Position numbers and translations under genes: made by a program. Source: Pseudomonas hefeiensis (GTDB taxonomy: Bacteria > Pseudomonadota > Gammaproteobacteria > Pseudomonadales > Pseudomonadaceae). Taken from it: a stretch of DNA of 64,000 nucleotides. Positions 6,712 through 14,351 of the stretch are shown one piece after another. The notes under the pieces are model-generated. The model made no database searches, was not told the origin of the DNA, and saw only the letters and a list, made by a program, of their open reading frames with translations. The stretch spans positions 5,084,001 through 5,148,000 of the forward strand of contig NZ_CP117449.1 of NCBI RefSeq assembly GCF_030687835.1, given 5' to 3'. Every line of letters starts with the position of its first letter. The stretch's first letter is position 1.

Positions 6712-8823
6712 TTAAGCGTCCACCGCCCCCCATACCTGGCCGAGTAAGACTCGATGTATCCAGAGCAGCAAAAGCACTCTCGCCCCCCCCCCTGGACCGC
6801 CCCAGTTCCCTGTGCCCGCCGAGTTGCGCACAGGCGGAAAGCCAAGGCCGAGCGAAGCATTAAGGTCGCCACCGGCCCCCATTCCACCTTGAGCGCCGGC
6901 ATTCATCACACCACCACGCCCGCCCGTGGCCGAGCAGAAAGAACCGAATGACGACGTCCCACCCGCAATTCCTGAATCGCTCTCTGTGGAAACGGCGGCT
7001 CCACCGGCCCCTACCGTCACCGCGATTAAGCTGCCAGGCACAACGGTGCAGAGACGGCTGCTGATTCCTCCGCCGCCGCCGCCCCCAGGTCCGGTGTTGA
7101 TCGCCTCGTTCCCACCAAACGCTCCGCTTCCCCCGCCACCAACGACTTCAACATGAACCTTCGTCACGCTTGCCGGTACGGTCCACTGATAAACACCAGG
7201 AGCCTTGAAATAATTTTTTGCGCGATAGGGTAGATGTGAGGTTTGGCCCAGCTCACTCCAAAATGGCTGCGTGCCCGTGGCAGTCTTGTGTCCAAGATAA
7301 GCCCGCGTCGGACCGTTTGCCGTGTTGTTGATGATCGCCAGAAACGCCTTGTACCCGGCAGCAACGTATCCGCCACCTACAAAAACAGTCATAGAAGTGC
7401 TGCTACCAACGCTAGTTTCAGGCGGCCCACCAATAGATGCATTTTCATGACCTAGCGTGAACGCACGATAGAGGCCAGGCTTGATATCTTCCGAGAAGTC
7501 ACTGATCACCGGGATTTTTGCTGCATCCGAGCCAAGACCAAACTTATCTAGAAGAGCCCGAACCCCACCATTAAACGCGGTAGACAAGGTATCCGGGACC
7601 GATCCGTTCTCCGCATACCAGGTAATACCAGCGCCAGTCGACAACGTGATGCTGTCCATTGTCTTGAGCACCAACTGATTTGCAGCAATACCCGCCACAT
7701 AATCCGTACCTTGCAGGACGATGGTTGCTGTGCCGGTCGACACGTTCAGCAGGTTGATGGTGCCGCCATTGAACCCCGTGTTTGCCTTCGGCAAAGTGAT
7801 ATTCACGGGGTTGGCCGAGTTGATGATAAATGACTTACCGAACGCATCCGCTGTCAGCACGGCACTGGCGTCCAACCCGCCAACGCTTGAATGGTTGCCG
7901 AGCGCACGCTGCACAAACGCAGTAGTCGCAAGTTGCTGATTGTTGTTGCTTACCGGGGCAGTTGGGGCAGTCGGGGTTCCTAGAAGCGCTGGCGAATTGA
8001 GGGGTGCAAACCCCTGCGTCACATTCTGAAAACTCAATGCCGTGGTGCCCAGAACAATCCCGCCATCCGTAACCAACTGCCAAATCGTATTAGCAAGCGT
8101 CGCCCCCTCTTCGACCGGAACACTCAATCCCGAAGTAACCTCGGCATTCGCATCAGAATCCTTTGCCCGAACCCAAGCACCGTTCGCGGCAACGTAGATA
8201 CCATTGTCTTTCGCCAGCGTTTGGGATTTAACAAGCACCCGATTCCCGGCAACCACAGCAACACCGTCAATCGCCTGCGCACCACTCAAAACAATGTTGG
8301 CCGTCGTCGCCACCCGTACAGACTGCTTCCTGTCGAGCTTGGCGAGTTCGTCGGCCACATAACCGGCCACCCAAGCCCGCGTCGCCTTGACCACCGTGTC
8401 ATCAATCAGCAGCGTCACCAGCTCGGCATTACTGGTCTCGAAAATCGACCGGATATAAAACTCTTTCCCCGAACCTGACGTCGCCAACACCGGCTTGAAC
8501 GACTCCGGATATTTGACGATGGCATACAGGATCCCGGTATCGGTCCAGATCCCGGCCTCCCGCACATACCAGCCGCCCACGTCGGGCGGGATGGTGACTT
8601 CCGCCAACAACCAGCTCGGGTTTTTCTCATCCTGGAACAGCGCATTGAGTGGCCCGCGCCACACTTCGCGTTTGAGCGCCGTGGCAGTTGCGGCCGGGTT
8701 GTAAACTTCGCCGCCGCCGTCACCGACAGAAATCTGCGACAGCTTGATCGGTGTGCCCGCCGCCTTGCAGGCGGTTTCGTAGGCGATCCCCGCATCGGTG
8801 AGCAGGGTGTAGTAGTCGGCCAT
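6712..8823 (-). CDS. Tail fibre (gpH-type) with frameshifted 3' end
   Basis: As written the gene gives 703 residues. The N-terminal 160 residues are the conserved fibre-attachment domain (MADYYTLLTDAGIAYETACK, VGGWYVREAGIWTDTGILYA). The middle holds repeated beta-rich blocks, and from about residue 575 the sequence is glycine-rich (VVGGGGSGAFGGN, TGPGGGGGGGI), the design of pyocin fibre tips that bind surface sugars. A run of ten G (6783-6792) shifts the last 24 codons into a leucine-rich, non-glycine sequence. One more G, or two fewer, gives an end GADGCVFITY with stop at 6662, the usual ending of such fibres (about 720 residues). Confidence 0.88.
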   Translation of the reverse strand: MADYYTLLTDAGIAYETACKAAGTPIKLSQISVGDGGGEVYNPAATATALKREVWRGPLNALFQDEKNPSWLLAEVTIPPDVGGWYVREAGIWTDTGILYAIVKYPESFKPVLATSGSGKEFYIRSIFETSNAELVTLLIDDTVVKATRAWVAGYVADELAKLDRKQSVRVATTANIVLSGAQAIDGVAVVAGNRVLVKSQTLAKDNGIYVAANGAWVRAKDSDANAEVTSGLSVPVEEGATLANTIWQLVTDGGIVLGTTALSFQNVTQGFAPLNSPALLGTPTAPTAPVSNNNQQLATTAFVQRALGNHSSVGGLDASAVLTADAFGKSFIINSANPVNITLPKANTGFNGGTINLLNVSTGTATIVLQGTDYVAGIAANQLVLKTMDSITLSTGAGITWYAENGSVPDTLSTAFNGGVRALLDKFGLGSDAAKIPVISDFSEDIKPGLYRAFTLGHENASIGGPPETSVGSSTSMTVFVGGGYVAAGYKAFLAIINNTANGPTRAYLGHKTATGTQPFWSELGQTSHLPYRAKNYFKAPGVYQWTVPASVTKVHVEVVGGGGSGAFGGNEAINTGPGGGGGGGISSRLCTVVPGSLIAVTVGAGGAAVSTESDSGIAGGTSSFGSFCSATGGRGGVMNAGAQGGMGAGGDLNASLGLGFPPVRNSAGTGNWGGPGGGARVLLLLWIHRVLLGQVWGAVDA
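6783..6792 (-). repeat. Homopolymer run of ten G in the tail-fibre gene
   Basis: The plus strand shows ten consecutive C, read as G in the fibre gene. The run codes glycines in all three frames, so changes in its length alter only the sequence after it. With 10 G the protein ends GAVDA; with 11 or 8 G it ends GADGCVFITY just before the chaperone gene; with 9 G it runs past the chaperone start. Confidence 0.9.
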
Positions 8824-9459
8824 TTAGGACCCCTGTGGATAAATAGTGGAGGTTTCGACGGTGTAGAGCGCGGCGGCCTTGAAGGCCTGGCCCGAGGCTT
8901 CAAGCCCTTCGATGACAATCGGATAAACCGTGGTGAGTTCGCCGCACACCGTGGCGGCGCCGATGACGTGACGGCCGAACGCACTCAAGCCGACAGAGAC
9001 CGTCAAGGTGTCGCGCTCGCTTTTGGCATCGGCCAGACGGCGGTCAAGACGAGCATCGATGGCTTCGCTGTAGGGCTGTTCGGTAAACGCCCTGACGGAA
9101 AAGCTGTAGGGCGGGCCGGGGGGCGTTTGCTCATGCCAAGCGCGCACCTCAGGCCTCAGTTGCAAACCCTTGGCGGCGTTTTCCAGCGCCTTTCGCGTCC
9201 CGGCTTGCCGTGCGGTGGGCCAGGCGAGTTCAACCGTCAGGCGCTTTTCAGCCTCCGGCGCCGCAGAACTCCACTCACTGACCCCGCGATCCGCGGCGAG
9301 GTACGGCAGAAACGCCAAGGGCGTTGCCACCGGGTTCATCAGTTCGGGAAACGGCGGATCGATGCGTTCCAACAACCGGGCGAAACCGTGATCAAGTGCC
9401 CTTTCCAGCGGTGAACTGTTGGTCGGTAGCAGGCTCCGGCGAAGCGGGTCGTCACTCAT
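8824..9459 (-). CDS. Baseplate protein I (gpI family)
   Basis: The start is placed at the ATG at 9459, which overlaps the J stop (ATGA); the protein then has 211 residues starting MSDDPLRRSLLPTNSSPLER. The block FPELMNPVATPLAFLPYLAA and the following SEWSS are characteristic of P2 gpI, a baseplate wedge component. The longer frame upstream of this ATG lies entirely inside the J gene and has no start signal. It ends 1 bp before the fibre gene start, the typical J-I-H order. Confidence 0.9.
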   Translation of the reverse strand: MSDDPLRRSLLPTNSSPLERALDHGFARLLERIDPPFPELMNPVATPLAFLPYLAADRGVSEWSSAAPEAEKRLTVELAWPTARQAGTRKALENAAKGLQLRPEVRAWHEQTPPGPPYSFSVRAFTEQPYSEAIDARLDRRLADAKSERDTLTVSVGLSAFGRHVIGAATVCGELTTVYPIVIEGLEASGQAFKAAALYTVETSTIYPQGS

Positions 9460-10451
9460 AACGTATCCACCTCGACCTCGACGCCCGTGCAATACGGAGC
9501 TTGAAAAGCCGTTGTCACAATCGGCTCGAGCGGTTCGAGAATCTGCAGCTGAACCGCCCCCGCGCTGTGCAGCGTGTAGTCGATCCAACTCGGGTCCACC
9601 CGGCCCTCCAAGTGATGACAGGCCTCGGCGTACGCCTGCAGCTGCTGTTGTGCCGCAACCTGGGTCAAACCCGAATCCGGGCCGGCATTGATCTTCGCCA
9701 CGACGCGGATTTTGTAGGGTTTGATTTGCGCAGCCTGGACGATGATGTGATCCGTCTCCGGTCGTACATCAGGACGAGCGAAGTGCTGACGAACACCCTC
9801 AAGGAGTGTCTCGGACGGTGTGCCATCGCCCTCCCGGGACAGCACCGTGACCGTGACTTCGCCCGGCGCGGTGCGGCGTCCGTTGCCGTCCTTGACCTGC
9901 GCCGCATAGCCATCCGGGTTGAAGGTGTAGGTAACCGTCACGACACCGGCCGAGGCGTTTTCCACCTTCACGACGGGCCGTTCACCCAGGGTAAAAATCT
10001 CCCGCCGATACTGCATGCGCGAGCCGGCCGCCGGGGCATGGGGCGCAAGGTAATAGCGCAAGCGGGCGTCATCATCGCTCTCGTAAACCGGAGGGATGGG
10101 CGGGAATGCTGCCGGGTCGCCAGGATCGAGCAACTGCCGTTCGAGGCCCATGTCCGCGAGGCGGGCATCGAGGTTGGTCCCCGTGGCCCACCACGCCAGC
10201 ATCTGCTTGATGCGGGCGTTGTATTTGCGTTCGTGGGTTTGCAGGCGGACGCAGAATGCCTCGAGGGCCAGGGTTAGCAGCTCGCTTTCGTTTTCCAGGC
10301 TGTCCACCAGCTTCGCCGCGCTGGCGGGAGAGCGTGCGGCGACGTACTCGACCACGAAGGTCTTGAACTCTGCGAGCAAGTCTTCGAACGCTTCGACGGT
10401 GACGATTGCCGGTTCGGCTAATTGGTTCTGGCCGGGTATCAACATGCTCAT
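9456..10451 (-). CDS. Baseplate assembly protein J (gpJ family)
   Basis: A 331-residue protein starting MSMLIPGQNQLAEPAIVTVE. It contains the J-family stretch LAWWATGTNLDARLADMGLE (seen as MLAWWATGTNLDARLADMGL) and the later motif PDVRPETDHIIVQAAQIKPY. gpJ forms the wedge triplex of the baseplate and is related to T4 gp6. It overlaps W by 4 bp and I by 4 bp, so V, W, J and I form one coupled block. Confidence 0.93.
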   Translation of the reverse strand: MSMLIPGQNQLAEPAIVTVEAFEDLLAEFKTFVVEYVAARSPASAAKLVDSLENESELLTLALEAFCVRLQTHERKYNARIKQMLAWWATGTNLDARLADMGLERQLLDPGDPAAFPPIPPVYESDDDARLRYYLAPHAPAAGSRMQYRREIFTLGERPVVKVENASAGVVTVTYTFNPDGYAAQVKDGNGRRTAPGEVTVTVLSREGDGTPSETLLEGVRQHFARPDVRPETDHIIVQAAQIKPYKIRVVAKINAGPDSGLTQVAAQQQLQAYAEACHHLEGRVDPSWIDYTLHSAGAVQLQILEPLEPIVTTAFQAPYCTGVEVEVDTL

Positions 10452-10780
10452 GCCACCACCTCGAAAGTCTGTTTGCGGTTTTTCCAGGTGCCGGCGAAGC
10501 GCAACAACAAGCCGGCCCCGTGTCGGCTGGCGACAATGACCTGCGGCTCGAAGTCTCCAATGCCGTTGTCCGGGTTGTAGAACGCTTGGGCCGCGTGGCT
10601 CTGGGCAAGGATCAGCAGGTCATCGCCGAGGTTCTGCCCTAGCAATTGCGTGAGGGCGCAGCCATACAGAGGGCGCTTCTGGCGAGTGCCCAACGGCGTG
10701 GTCAATGCACGGGTGGCGCGCTGCACGAACTGCAGCCAGTCGTCGACCGTGGCGCCGGTATTTCGATCGATTCCAATCAT
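10448..10780 (-). CDS. Baseplate wedge protein W (gp25-like)
   Basis: A 110-residue protein starting MIGIDRNTGATVDDWLQFVQ, with the T4 gp25 / P2 gpW pattern ALTTPLGTRQKRPLYGCALT near residues 30-50, where the EPR-like turn is RP. This protein starts sheath polymerisation on the baseplate in relatives. Eleven bases separate it from the V gene. Confidence 0.92.
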   Translation of the reverse strand: MIGIDRNTGATVDDWLQFVQRATRALTTPLGTRQKRPLYGCALTQLLGQNLGDDLLILAQSHAAQAFYNPDNGIGDFEPQVIVASRHGAGLLLRFAGTWKNRKQTFEVVA

Positions 10781-10791
10781 GAGGAAATCTC

Positions 10792-11403
10792 TTATGCGGT
10801 ACTGATGACGCGCCCCTGGTGATCCACCACCGGGCCGCTCAGGTGCACACCGGACGCGTCGAGCCGTATGCCGACGGCGCCCAGTTGCAATTCGATGGCC
10901 TGCGGCGTCATCGCCAGCCTCGCCGGGCCAATGCTTAAGTCGAGGGACTCACGGGAACCGGTGAATGCCGTCGGGCCGTTTTGCCAGTGCAGGACATGGC
11001 TGGCGTGGTCGTAGCCGTTTTCCGTGCCGTCCTGATACAGGCGTCGGGTCAGTGATGCCTGTGTGGATACGGGCGGGAATTGACCGCCATTGAGGCCGAA
11101 CAACGCAACCGACTGCCCACCGCCCTCGCCGCCGCCGTGGTTCAGCAACAGGCACTGCTCGCCCACGGAAGGAATCCGCGACTCGCTCTGTTCGCCAGCA
11201 CTGGGATTGAAAAAACGGATCGCCGGGGTCAACAACTCGCCATGGCTGACCTTGCAGGTATTGCTAGCCGCATCGACTTCCTGACAAACGCCGATGCGAC
11301 AGAAACTGTCGGCGCGCCGATGCAGGTCTTCCAGCTCGGTTTCCATCTCGGCCAGACGCTCGATAAGCGGCCCCAGATGCATCCGTAACAGCGCATCAAA
11401 CAT
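10792..11403 (-). CDS. Baseplate spike protein V (gpV family)
   Basis: A 203-residue protein starting MFDALLRMHLGPLIERLAEM. It has the OB-fold region typical of gpV (VCQEVDAASNTCKVSHGELL, then the conserved SVGEQCLLLNHGGGEGGGQS) and a C-terminal beta-helix-like part (LGAVGIRLDASGVHLSGPVV). gpV forms the membrane-piercing tip. The two-cysteine spacing near residue 40-52 is notable but its role is not known. It starts 3 bp after the preceding gene. Confidence 0.92.
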   Translation of the reverse strand: MFDALLRMHLGPLIERLAEMETELEDLHRRADSFCRIGVCQEVDAASNTCKVSHGELLTPAIRFFNPSAGEQSESRIPSVGEQCLLLNHGGGEGGGQSVALFGLNGGQFPPVSTQASLTRRLYQDGTENGYDHASHVLHWQNGPTAFTGSRESLDLSIGPARLAMTPQAIELQLGAVGIRLDASGVHLSGPVVDHQGRVISTA

Positions 11404-11406
11404 GGG

Positions 11407-11919
11407 TCAGTCCTCGAGTGCGGTGTATTGAGCCGGATCGTCGATGTTCGACACTTCCCAGGTCCGGGCAAATTTCGGAATACCCAACGGGTCTTCCAGT
11501 AGCGTCGGGCCGAGGTAGATAGTTTGGGTAAATGAAAGGGTCCAGGCGGTGTACGCCCGAGCTTCGTTGGTGAACGTGGATGCGATGCCATCGATCTCCG
11601 TGGGCAGATCACATTGATCGCCCGACAGTCCCCAGCGGTTATCCAACACCAGGTGTTTCAGCTCACCGGCGAGATCGCACGCCTCCCAGCCCGCAACGGC
11701 CATGACCACTTGCAGGGAAACCGTCAGGACATGGGCAATACGTCCGTCGTTGGCGCGGTTACCTGATGCATCACGCTCGATGGCAATCAGCACCCAGGGT
11801 TGGTCGTCGGTGCCATCAAAATCCTGGGGGCTGCCGACTTTCAAGGTGGGATAAGTAGCGCGCAGCGTCTGGGCAATGGCAGAGAACAACTGCGACGGTT
11901 TTTCGATGATGGCGGGCAT
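11407..11919 (-). CDS. Tail cluster protein between holin and spike (PA0615-like position)
   Basis: The start is placed at the ATG at 11919, which has AAAGGAGG upstream; the product is 170 residues starting MPAIIEKPSQLFSAIAQTLR. The longer frame to 12063 lies within the holin gene. From memory, the R-pyocin cluster of P. aeruginosa has a protein of this size (PA0615) in the same place, probably a tail-collar or completion protein. I see a mixed alpha/beta sequence without signal peptide. The role is inferred from position only. Confidence 0.75.
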   Translation of the reverse strand: MPAIIEKPSQLFSAIAQTLRATYPTLKVGSPQDFDGTDDQPWVLIAIERDASGNRANDGRIAHVLTVSLQVVMAVAGWEACDLAGELKHLVLDNRWGLSGDQCDLPTEIDGIASTFTNEARAYTAWTLSFTQTIYLGPTLLEDPLGIPKFARTWEVSNIDDPAQYTALED

Positions 11920-11965
11920 TGATGGCCTCCTTTTGTAGGGCAACGCGCAGATCAGCGATGTCGAT

Positions 11966-12316
11966 TTAATGCTGGTCGGGCGGAAGGTCTCGCGGTGGCA
12001 CTTCGCAGACGCCAATCCGCTTGGCAACCCATCGCTCATAAAGGCCGATGGCCACGTCGGCACCGGCCATGGCGGTCAAGCAGCCCAGGGCGCCGGCGCT
12101 CCAGATCGACAGGCCAAGGGCATACAGCAGCATGATTGCCGATACGCCGCAGACCATGCAGGCGCCGGAGCGCAGGGCCAGGCGACGCAATAGCGACCAG
12201 CCACGGGCGCCCTCCTTGTCGGCACGCCACATCTCGCCGGTCACGCCGCCCACCAGGGCGAGCACGATGACCAGCCAGATCGGCATGTCCAGCAACGCTT
12301 GTTGCTCGTTTGTCAT
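11966..12316 (-). CDS. Holin
   Basis: The start is set at the ATG preceded by AGGAGG, giving 116 residues from MTNEQQALLDMPIWLVIVLA. Three hydrophobic segments can be seen, near residues 12-28, 48-72 (CMVCGVSAIMLLYALGLSIW) and 73-90, and a charged C-terminal tail. This matches class I/II holins at the start of R-pyocin and P2-like lysis modules. It makes the membrane holes that let a lysozyme release the particles. The frame extends upstream to 12565 but that part is leader sequence with no start signal. Confidence 0.8.
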   Translation of the reverse strand: MTNEQQALLDMPIWLVIVLALVGGVTGEMWRADKEGARGWSLLRRLALRSGACMVCGVSAIMLLYALGLSIWSAGALGCLTAMAGADVAIGLYERWVAKRIGVCEVPPRDLPPDQH

Positions 12317-12664
12317 GTCACGCCTCCTGGGGTGATGGATGAGAATGTGTGTTGGGTTCAAACGATGTCTCTTGAGGTAGGCATTCCAAAAAGCCCGGGG
12401 TGAACCGGGCTTTTCAGTAATGCGGTCCTTCGCCTTCCCAGGCCAATGGCCTGAAGGAAGTTGATCTTTCGGCGCGACTGGCGCGGTACGGATCCATTCA
12501 AATTGTTTTTCCGACCGCGGTCCCTGCCCGCCGGATAACTGCTTCTGGTGCTTTACGCTGCACACCCGGGTCAGTTGCCAACCCTCTGAACCGTTAAGGC
12601 CGGTTCATCGCTGCCTGTTGGTGGAACTAAAGAGCTTTGTTGCCAGCCGCTTTGTCGAGCGGCT
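12317..12664 (-). other. Long structured leader of the tailocin operon
   Basis: About 350 bases lie between the promoter at 12672-12700 and the holin. On the minus strand they contain a GAACCG/CGGTTC hairpin near 12600, a larger stem around AGGCC/GGCCT with flanking CTTCC/GGAAG pairs near 12440, and the terminator at 12388-12415. No convincing gene is visible; a GTG-started frame from 12565 reads on into the holin gene without a ribosome binding site. Such a leader could hold an attenuation or antitermination control. Confidence 0.55.
12388..12415 (-). terminator. Intrinsic terminator in the tailocin leader
   Basis: On the minus strand AAAAGCCCGG, loop, CCGGGCTTTTT forms a strong stem with a five-T tail. 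It lies downstream of the operon promoter and upstream of the holin, so transcription would have to pass it to express the tail genes. Confidence 0.75.
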
Positions 12665-12671
12665 TGGACAC

Positions 12672-12700
12672 AGAATATGCATGAATGCATATACAGTCAA
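12672..12700 (-). promoter_or_regulatory. Tailocin operon promoter with operator in the spacer
   Basis: On the minus strand TTGACT (12695-12700) and TATTCT (12672-12677) are separated by exactly 17 bases. These are good sigma-70 hexamers, and the first operator palindrome fills the spacer, so a bound repressor would block polymerase. Transcription would start near 12665 towards the holin. Confidence 0.8.
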
Positions 12701-12744
12701 TGCGTAAATGCATTTATTTGTGCACTGAGCATGCGTTAATGCAT
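12677..12744. promoter_or_regulatory. Three operator palindromes (ATGCNTNAATGCAT)
   Basis: Three near-identical 14-base palindromes occur: ATGCATGAATGCAT at 12677-12690, ATGCGTAAATGCAT at 12700-12713 and ATGCGTTAATGCAT at 12731-12744. They surround the operon promoter and are the likely binding sites of the adjacent LexA-like repressor. Related GCAT half-sites also occur upstream of the repressor gene (13557-13627), with different spacing. Confidence 0.78.
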
Positions 12745-12786
12745 GTCGCGCAGCAAACGCAGGGGGTAGGGGATTTTCACAGGCGT

Positions 12787-12815
12787 AAAAAAACCCGCAC
12801 GATGGCGGGTTTTTA
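12787..12815 (-). terminator. Terminator of the repressor gene
   Basis: On the minus strand ACCCGCC, loop ATCGT, a paired GCGGGT and a run of seven T follow the repressor stop at 12832. Confidence 0.85.
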
Positions 12816-12831
12816 TCTGACAGCGGAGGGG

Positions 12832-13566
12832 TTAGCGGGCGTACATGCCCCACCAGAAGACGTGGCCGAGGATGACGATTTGCTCATCCTGCATTTCCTG
12901 GAAGGTGTAGTCCTCATCCGGATGCTCGTCGCGGTTGAAGCTGCGCAGGCGGATGCCAGTGGGCAAACGATAGAGCTGCTTTACCCGCAATTGGCCGTTG
13001 TGGTTGATGGCATAGAGGTCGCCGTCAACGATGTCGCCGATCCCGCATTTACCAGCGTTCACCCCGACCGTGGCGCCATCGCGCAGCACCGGCAGCATGC
13101 TGTTGCCGCGCACGGTCACGCATTTTGCCTGGTCGAACTGCACGCCGTTATGACGCAGGCTGCGCTTGCCAAAGCGCAGGCTTGAGCGCTCGCTCTCCTC
13201 GATGATGAATCTTCCTGATCCAGCAGCCAATTCAACCTCACGCAGAAAAGGGACCGACACCTCGTCTTCTTCGACGGGGGTGTCGTCATCCCACAGGCTT
13301 ATGTCCTTGAGTTCGGAATGCGGCTCGTCGCGGCGCGGATGGCCGGCAGACGCAATGTCCGCGCGCCCGCGCAACTGATCGGTACTCACGGCAAAGTATT
13401 CGGCGATCCGGGAGATGTGTTTATCCGAAGGGTCGACGATCTTGCCACTGAGAATCCGCGACAGGGTTGACTGAGGCACGCCGGTACGACGGTGAAGCTC
13501 CGTGGGGGAGATCCCGTGCTGATCGAGCAGAGCCCTTAATACGGTAGAAACGTTGCGTTTTTGCAT
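12832..13566 (-). CDS. LexA-like autocleaving repressor of the tailocin (PrtR-like)
   Basis: An N-terminal helix-turn-helix (TELHRRTGVPQSTLSRILSG) is joined to a C-terminal S24 peptidase domain with the serine motif VRGNSMLPVLRDG and the lysine in GQLRVKQLYR. An Ala-Gly bond in ELAAGSGRF is a plausible self-cleavage site. By analogy with PrtR it would keep the cluster silent until RecA filaments form on damaged DNA. The start is uncertain: I prefer the ATG at 13566 (244 residues, MQKRNVSTVLRALLDQHG) because relatives begin there, but in-frame ATGs at 13575 and 13626 exist and none has a good ribosome binding site. The gene is read in the same direction as the tail genes. Confidence 0.88.
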   Translation of the reverse strand: MQKRNVSTVLRALLDQHGISPTELHRRTGVPQSTLSRILSGKIVDPSDKHISRIAEYFAVSTDQLRGRADIASAGHPRRDEPHSELKDISLWDDDTPVEEDEVSVPFLREVELAAGSGRFIIEESERSSLRFGKRSLRHNGVQFDQAKCVTVRGNSMLPVLRDGATVGVNAGKCGIGDIVDGDLYAINHNGQLRVKQLYRLPTGIRLRSFNRDEHPDEDYTFQEMQDEQIVILGHVFWWGMYAR

Positions 13567-13650
13567 AACGCGCATGATGCGTGTTCTTTTTGCAGAAGAC
13601 AAATGCTGTTTTGCATAAGCATGCATATCGATGATGAAGTGTTTCCATCC

Positions 13651-13940
13651 AACATCAACGCAAGCTGCCCCATCGCTATCGCGAGCAGGCTCGCTCCCAC
13701 AGGAAATCCAGGGTTTATGCGAAGTCTGTGAACGACTGGGTAAAACTTTGAGAGCGGGCTTGCTCGCGAAGACCGCGGTACATTCAACATCAATGCAAAC
13801 TGATCTGCCGCTTTCGCGAGCAAGCCCGCTCCCACAGGGGATTTGCTGTGTATGCGAAGTCTGTGAGCGATTGGGTAAAACTGTGGGAGCGAGCCTGCTC
13901 GCGATGACGACGGCACATTCAACACCGATGCAAGCGGCCC
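13651..13940. repeat. Tandem 135-bp unit carrying REP pairs
   Basis: Two copies of a roughly 135-base unit, plus the start of a third, run from about 13651. Each unit contains an inverted REP pair (13680-13702 with 13751-13770; 13813-13838 with 13881-13905) and a shared spacer beginning TATGCGAAGTCTGTG. The frame that crosses this stretch is repeat sequence and not a gene. Confidence 0.85.
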
Positions 13941-14098
13941 GAATGCGCTGGGCGGGCGTCAGCTATTGTCGGCGCTTGGAAAAACCCCCTACAACCTCTT
14001 GGGAAACCGCCCGATCTGCGTCCTTCAAATTTGCGAAACCGGGCTACGTCGCCTTGCGCCTCTGCCTACAACTGCGCCAGAATCCGCCGGCTTGTCCA

Positions 14099-14351
14099 CC
14101 TTGGATCCCATCGGTACTTTTGATCCCGTCACTGCCCATCAGTGATCGGGTTTAGTAGCCCGGCATTCCAAGATGTACATCGCTCCATCCAGTCAGGTAT
14201 TCCTATTCCTGCATTCGATGGTAGCTGTGCGCAGGGCGCCCTCGGGTGCGCCGGTTTCTTGGATCCCCGGTCTACTAACCTGCGTACAGCTGCCACCCAC
14301 TTCGTTTAGTAGCGAATCGGTGACGGCTCCCACTTCGAGGATCCAAGAAGC
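14099..14351 (+). promoter_or_regulatory. Structured leader of the first DUF6124-type gene
   Basis: A 16-base stem pairs 14220-14235 (GGTAGCTGTGCGCAGG) with 14279-14294, with two G-U pairs, and encloses a GC-rich hairpin at 14236-14252. The strand between hairpin and stem (14258-14278) can pair with an upstream segment (14152-14172: TTAGTAG and TCCAAG) or with two downstream segments: TTAGTAG at 14306-14312, held in a TTCG/CGAA hairpin loop, and GGATCCAAG at 14339-14347 just before the ATG. The same layout with different bases occurs upstream of the second copy (62361-62573), so the pairing pattern is conserved. It may control translation start. Confidence 0.65.

Noticed and set aside
11966..12565. 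199-codon version of the holin gene starting at GTG
   Set aside because: The first 83 codons lie in the structured leader and pass through a terminator; a strong ribosome binding site lies before the internal ATG.
12605..12853. Open frame of 82 codons over the tailocin promoter
   Set aside because: It covers the operators, promoter and repressor terminator, so it is not likely to be a gene.
1..13566. Complete P2-like prophage
   Set aside because: No capsid, portal, terminase, replication or integrase gene in the window; the repressor promoter leads directly to lysis and tail genes.
13631..14155. Open frame of 174 codons over the REP array
   Set aside because: Its sequence is translated REP units (SRASPLPQ and similar) and not a protein.
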